Source: Cryptomeria japonica (lineage: Eukaryota > Streptophyta > Pinopsida > Cupressales > Cupressaceae). Taken from it: DNA of 22,500 nt. Positions 18,176 through 22,500 of the stretch are shown here, one piece after another. Location of the stretch: positions 72,501 through 95,000 of the forward strand of contig NW_026729185.1 of the NCBI RefSeq assembly GCF_030272615.1, in the 5' to 3' direction. Both the position numbers and the translations under genes were made by a program. Numbering within the stretch: position 1 is the stretch's first letter; each line of letters opens with the position of its first letter. The notes under the pieces are model-generated. The model saw only the letters and a list, made by a program, of their open reading frames with translations, made no database searches and was not told where the DNA came from.

Positions 18176-18735
18176 TTTTGAAAGATAGTGAAAAAAACGG
18201 AACGCGGGTGCCATCTTGAGCCCGCCCTGGTGTGCAGCCCAGGCAAGTTGTGCGCACCAAGGCACCCACCCTGGCCAAGGTGGGTCACGGGGTGGGTCCT
18301 AGGGTGGGTAACGGGGTGGGTACTAAGGTGCGTGCCAAGGTGGGTCATAGGGTGGGTGCCAAGGTGGGCACCAGGGTGGGTGTGCACCAACCCTAGCCAG
18401 GGTAGGTCACGGGGTGGTTGTCGGGGTGGGCGTCAAGGAGCCAAGGTGGGTGGCAAGTAGCCAAGTTGCGTGCCAAGGTGGGTGTCGGGGTGGGTGCCAA
18501 GGATCCAAGGTGGGTGCCAAGGAACCAAGGTGGGTGTCTGGGTGGGTGCCGAGGTGGGAGCCAGGGTGGGTCCCAAGGTGAGTGCAAAGGTGGGTGCCAG
18601 GGTCAAGGTGAGTGCCAATGTGGGTTCCAAGGTGCCAGGGTCAGGGTGAGTGCCAATGTGGGTTCAAAGGTGCTAAGTTGGGTGCGAGGTTGGGTGCGAG
18701 GGTGGGTGGGTGCCAAGGTGTGCTAGGTGGAAGCC

Positions 18736-19125
18736 CGGGTGGGTCGGCATCCCATGGGTGTCGAGTTGGGTGCCTGATGGGTGCTTCTTGTCAAGTTTTA
18801 GTCGTCGGGACTCATTTCGAGCCTTAGAGGTCGTTTCTTGTCCGGTTGCCCTGTCTTCGACCTGGGAACCCAATTTTGGTCCTCGGGTCCCATTTTTTTT
18901 TGTCTCGCATCCCACTTTTGGCCTGTGGCCTTTTCGGGGTCGATTCTCGTTTTGGGCATCAGAGCATGTTTCTTCTCCTAAAACCCAATATTTGTTTATT
19001 AAGTCTCGGAACACATTTTTGTTCTCGTGGACCCATCATGGGTCTTGGAACGCATTTGTGGTCCTTGGGTCCCATTTTGCATCCCGAAACTTGTGTTTTG
19101 GTGCTTGATCCCTATTTTGGGTGCC
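18736..19125. other. T-rich, low-copy segment upstream of 5S, copy 2
   Basis: Copy of 10801-11190 at offset 7935. I saw no differences. Confidence 0.7.
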
Positions 19126-19516
19126 CACCTTGCACCAAGTGCGCACCCGGGGCAAACCGAGCGCCTTGGTGCACCGGGGCAAGATCGAGCGTGCACCCGA
19201 GGCGCCCCGAACATGCACCAAGGTGCACTCGGCCCACATGTGAGCGCAGGTCGTTGCGCCCGAGGTGGTGTGTGGGCACCGCGTTGCAGACGGGACACTG
19301 CACGCACACGACGCCCCCTACAGGTGCACGCACGTAGGCCGGGCCGGGTGCACACCCGACGCCCTAGCAAGGTGCGCGCACCCGGGCAGGGCTCACACTT
19401 GGCGAACGGGGCGCACTTCGCGAGGGAGGGTGTGCACCTCGACGGGGGTGGGTGGCCGGGGTGGATTCGCACGTGGGTCGCGGTTTGCTAAGTACACACT
19501 GCGACAAGCTCATAAC
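19126..19516. other. GC-rich 5S upstream spacer, copy 2
   Basis: Copy of 11191-11581. One change noticed: C to A at 19320. The C at -1 and the weak AT-rich stretch are kept. Confidence 0.6.
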
Positions 19517-19635
19517 GGGTGCGATCATACCAGCGTTAGTGCACCGGATCCCATCAGAACTCCGCAGTTAAGCGCGCTTGGGCCGAAGTAGTACTGGGAT
19601 GGGTGACCTCCCGGGAAGTCCCGGTGTTGCACCCT
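19517..19635 (+). rRNA. 5S rRNA: 5S ribosomal RNA, copy 2
   Basis: This 119-nt gene is identical to copy 1 except for G at +19 (19535) and A at +70 (19586). Position +70 is the last G of the CCGG in helix V. It should pair with C at +105 of the second CCGG, so A here breaks one G-C pair at the helix end. The +19 G restores the helix II pair with C59. The A box, C box, helix I ends and T6 terminator are intact. It may be functional, a variant, or on its way to a pseudogene. Confidence 0.97.
19566..19613 (+). promoter_or_regulatory. 5S internal control region, copy 2
   Basis: The A and C boxes are unchanged. The +70 substitution falls in or next to the intermediate element (about +67 to +72). 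Confidence 0.8.
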
Positions 19636-19640
19636 TTTTT
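19635..19640 (+). terminator. Pol III T-run terminator, copy 2
   Basis: Six T residues at the 3' end of the second 5S gene. Confidence 0.9.
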
Positions 19641-20058
19641 AGTTTTTCGCCGGGCATCGCAATGCTATTTGAATAAACCTTTTGCCCGTTTGCGTTCTCG
19701 TCGGGGCCGGGCCGGGCCGGGGTGCGCTGCCCGCACTACCGCGCGCGCTGGGGGCGACACCGAGCGCGCACCCGAGGCGCCCCGAGCACACAGGCCACGG
19801 TGCAACCCGGGCGTTGTGCGCGCACCCCGGTGCGCCCGAGGTGCTGCGCGCGCACCCAGGTGAAATCGGTGTGCACCTCGGCCAGTGCGCGCTCGGTCGA
19901 GTCGCGCACGTTGGCCAAGGTGCACGGTGATGTTTCTTACTCTAAGGTTCCGCACCAGACGCCCGGGACAGGTGAGCGAAGCTGGGCGGGGCCGGGTGCG
20001 CGGCCGGGGCAGGTGCACGCAGCTGGAGAGAGCTTTGGAGCACACTTCGGAGCGCACC
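19641..20058. other. GC-rich 5S downstream spacer, copy 2
   Basis: Copy of 11706-12122 with G to A near 19651 and a one-base insertion in GCGCGCTGGGGGCG at about 19749. That insertion shifts the reading frames relative to copy 1, further evidence that they are not coding. Confidence 0.7.
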
Positions 20059-22500
20059 AATGATGCGCTCCATTCAAAAGTTTCCTGAAAAGGCAAAAAA
20101 AGTTGAGATTATAGAATTTCCCACTTGAGAGATTGTAAAAAAAAAAAATTTAAAATGAAGGAAACGCGGGTGCCAAGGTGTGCGCAGCCCAGCCAAGGTG
20201 TGCGCACCAAGGCGCCCACCCTGGCGAAGGTGCACGCAAGGTGCGCACCCGAGGCAAACCGGACAATTAACCCAACTTTCGACTTCGCGCGCACCTTGGA
20301 GCGCACTTCGGAGCGCTCCTTGGTGCGCACCAATCTTGGGCACCTCGGAGTGCACCATGGCGCCCACCAAGGTGCGCACCCGGGGCAAACCGAGCTCCGA
20401 CTTCGTGCGCACCTTGGAGCGCACGAAAGGTGCGCACCATGGCGCCCACCAAGGTGCGCAGCCCAGCCAAGGCGTGCGCATCAAGGTGCGCACCCTGGCG
20501 AAGGTGCGCACCCGGGGCAAACCGAGCTCCGACTTCGTGCGCACCTTGGAGCGCACAAAAGGTGCGCAACCCAGCCAAGGTGTGCGCACCCCGGTCAAAC
20601 CGAGCTCCGAATCGTGCGCACCAGAGGTGCACGCCATCGTGCGCACCTTGGAGCACACTTCGGAGCCCTCCTTGGTGCGCGCCGATGTTGCGCACCTCGG
20701 AGCGCACCCGGGGAAAACAATGCAATTAACCCGACTTTCGACTTCGTGGGCACCTCGGAGCGCTCTCGGGTTCGCACCTCGGAGCACACCGAGGTGCGCA
20801 CCTTTGATGCGCTGCCTTCACCAATTTCCAGAAAAGGCAAGAAAACATTGAGAAGGTGTGCGCACCGAGGTGCCCACCCTGGCGAAGGTGCACGCGAGGT
20901 GCGCACCCGGGGCAAACCGGGCTCCGACTTCGTGCACGCCGCACCTTGGAGCACACTTCGGAGCGCTCCTTGGTGCGCACCAGGGCGCGCAACCCAGCCG
21001 AGGTGCCCACCCCGGCGAAGGTGCACGCGAGGTGCGCACCCGGGGCAAACCGGGCTCCGACTTCGTGCACGCCATGGTGCCCACCGCGGCGAAGGTGCAC
21101 GCGAGGTGCGCACCCGGGGCAAACCGGGCTCCGACTTCGTGCACGCCGCACCTTGGAGCACACTTCGGAGCGCTCCTTGGTGCGCACCATGGTGCCCACC
21201 AGGGCGCGCAACCCCGCCGAAGGTGCACGCGAGGTGCGCACCCGGGGCAAACCGGGCTCCGACTTCGTGCACGCCGCACCTTGGAGCACACTTCGGAGCG
21301 CTCCTTGGTGCGCACCATGGTGCCCACCAGGGCGCGCAACCCCGCCGAAGGTGCACGCGAGGTGCGCACCCGGGGCAAACCGGGCTCCGACTTCGTGCAC
21401 GCCGCACCTTGGAGCACACTTCGGAGCGCTCCTTGGTGCGCACCAGGGCGCGCAACCCAGCCGAGGTGCCCACCCCGGCGAAGGTGCACGCGAGGTGCGT
21501 ACCCGGGGCAAACCGGGCTCCGACTTCGTGCACGCCGCACCTTGGAGCACACTTCGGAGCGCTCCTTGGTGCGCACCATGGTGCCCACCAGGCCGCGCAA
21601 CCCAGCCAAGGTGTGCGCACCAAGGTGCACGCGAGGTGCGCACCCGGGGCAAACCGGGGTCCGACTTCGTGCACGCCGCACCTTGGAGCACACATCGGGG
21701 CGCTCCCGGGTTCGCACCGGCGTTGCGCACCGTGGTGGGCACCTCGGAGCACACCAAGGTGGGCAGCGAGGTGCGCACCTTTGATGCGATGCCTTCACTA
21801 ATTTCCATAAAAGGCAAAAAAAAAACGAGATTTTAAAATTTCCGTTTTGAAAGATAGTGAGAAAAAGGGAATGCTGGTGCCATCTTGAGCCCGCCCTGGT
21901 GCGCAGCCCAGCCAAGGTGTGCGCACCAAGGTGCCCACCCTGGCGAAGGTGCGCGCCCGGGCAATTAACCCAACTTCCAACTTCGCGCGCGCCAGGGTGG
22001 GAGCGCACCCAACAACCGGGCCTGGGAAGAGCCAATGCGAGAAACCCCACCAAACGCTCTGACAAAAAAAGAGGGGGCGCTCCAGTAACCCCGCTTCGGA
22101 GCGCACCCTGGGCAAACCCAGCCAAGGTGCCCACCCCGGCCAAGGTGCAGGCGAGGTGCGCACCCGGGGCAAACCGGGCTCCGACAACGTGCACGCCGCA
22201 CCTTGGAGCACACTTCGTAGCGCTCCCGGGTGCGCACCTCAGAGCACACCAAGGTGGGCAGCGAGGTGCGCACCTTTGATGCGCTGCCTTCACTAATTTC
22301 CAGAAAAGGCAAAAAAAAAAGGAGATTTTAAAATTTCCGTTTTGAAAGATAGTGAAAAAAACGGAACGCGCGTGCCATCTTGAGCCCGCCCTGGTGCGCA
22401 GCCCAGGTAAGGTGCCCACCCTGGCAAAGGTGCGCACCCGGGCAATTAACCCTACTTCCGACTTCGTGCGCGCCAGGGTGGCAACCGGGCCTCGGAAGAG
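20059..22500. repeat. GC-rich module array with AT-rich islands, copy 2, partial
   Basis: Same module order as 12123-14640. AT islands lie at about 20059-20171, 20803-20850, 21777-21880 and 22272-22370. One core plus part of another (63 bp) is missing near 21390 relative to copy 1. The window ends inside the second type-B module. No gene is visible. Confidence 0.92.

Larger units (their letters stand above)
10328..18262. repeat. Large tandem unit of 7935 bp, copy 1
   Basis: From 10328 onward the sequence recurs from 18263 at a constant offset of 7935. The offset becomes 7936 after a 1-bp insertion at about 19749, and 7873 after a 63-bp deletion near 21390. The unit holds the tail of the G-rich block, a T-rich segment, a 5S gene and about 6 kb of GC-rich modules. 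I noticed only a handful of differences over the first 3 kb, so the duplication is recent or being homogenised. Confidence 0.95.
12123..18262. repeat. GC-rich module array with AT-rich islands, copy 1
   Basis: About 6 kb of tandem modules. The common core contains GGTGCACGCGAGGTGCGCAC, GGGGCAAACCGGGCTCCGAC, TTCGTGCACGCC, CACCTTGGAGCACACTTCGG and TCCTTGGTGCGCACC. Cores recur about every 125-150 bp, for example at 13283 and 13411. Blocks of cores are closed by an AT-rich island of about 100 bp at 12123-12235, 12867-12915 (short), 13907-14005, 14399-14495, 14870-14965, 15502-15600, 16267-16365, 16763-16860, 17233-17330, 17588-17685 and 18100-18210. GGTGCGCACC, a palindrome, is everywhere. The sequence is CpG-rich and TA-poor, so frames of hundreds of residues stay open on both strands. 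None resembles a protein. Confidence 0.93.
18263..22500. repeat. Large tandem unit, copy 2, cut by window end
   Basis: This is the second copy, 4.24 kb visible. Differences seen from copy 1 include 5S positions +19 and +70, C to A at 19320, G to A near 19651, one extra base at about 19749, and loss of 63 bp. The missing 63 bp correspond to part of 13460-13530: one CATGGTGCGCACCGCGG plus GGCAAACCGGGCTCCGAC segment. Confidence 0.95.

Overview
This window is eukaryotic nuclear ribosomal DNA spacer, almost certainly from a land plant and probably a gymnosperm. I see no protein-coding gene in it. Two copies of a 119-nt plant-type 5S rRNA gene (11582-11700 and 19517-19635, + strand) fix the kingdom. 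Their helix V arm reads GGCCGGAGTAGTACTGGGAT rather than the angiosperm-like GGGCGAGAGTAGTACTAGGA. That, together with very long GC-rich subrepeated spacers, suggests a gymnosperm, but this is from memory of the family and not from a search.

Layout, left to right. 1-4350: about 22 head-to-tail copies of a 188-bp repeat, degenerate at the left edge and nearly identical between about 2270 and 4340. 4350-8930: a block with 13 copies of a motif that on the minus strand reads CTTATATAGGGG. This matches the plant RNA polymerase I initiation consensus (TATATAGGGG type). The copies sit in three repeat families: about 440-490 bp (3 copies), 311 bp (4 copies) and 157 bp (6 copies). A 52-bp hairpin-forming minisatellite (7234-7870) separates the last two. 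9130-10800: a G-rich GGTGGGT minisatellite punctuated by CACCCACC/GGTGGGTG palindromes. 10328-18262: a 7935-bp unit holding the tail of the G-rich block, a T-rich segment, the first 5S gene and about 6 kb of GC-rich modules separated by AT-rich islands. 18263-22500: the first 4.24 kb of a second copy of that unit, with the second 5S gene.

Interpretation (inference). The window looks like part of a giant 35S rDNA intergenic spacer. The 35S unit would be transcribed on the minus strand, with 18S beyond the left edge and 26S beyond the right. 5S genes lie inside the spacer on the opposite strand, the so-called linked (L-type) arrangement. The 188-bp array would then lie in the 5' external transcribed spacer, and most of the 13 Pol I-like motifs would be spacer promoters. 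Neither 18S nor 26S is in the window, so linkage to 35S rests on the promoter motif and the architecture.

The numerous long open frames on both strands come from GC-rich, TA-poor repeats whose periods are not multiples of three. They are not genes.
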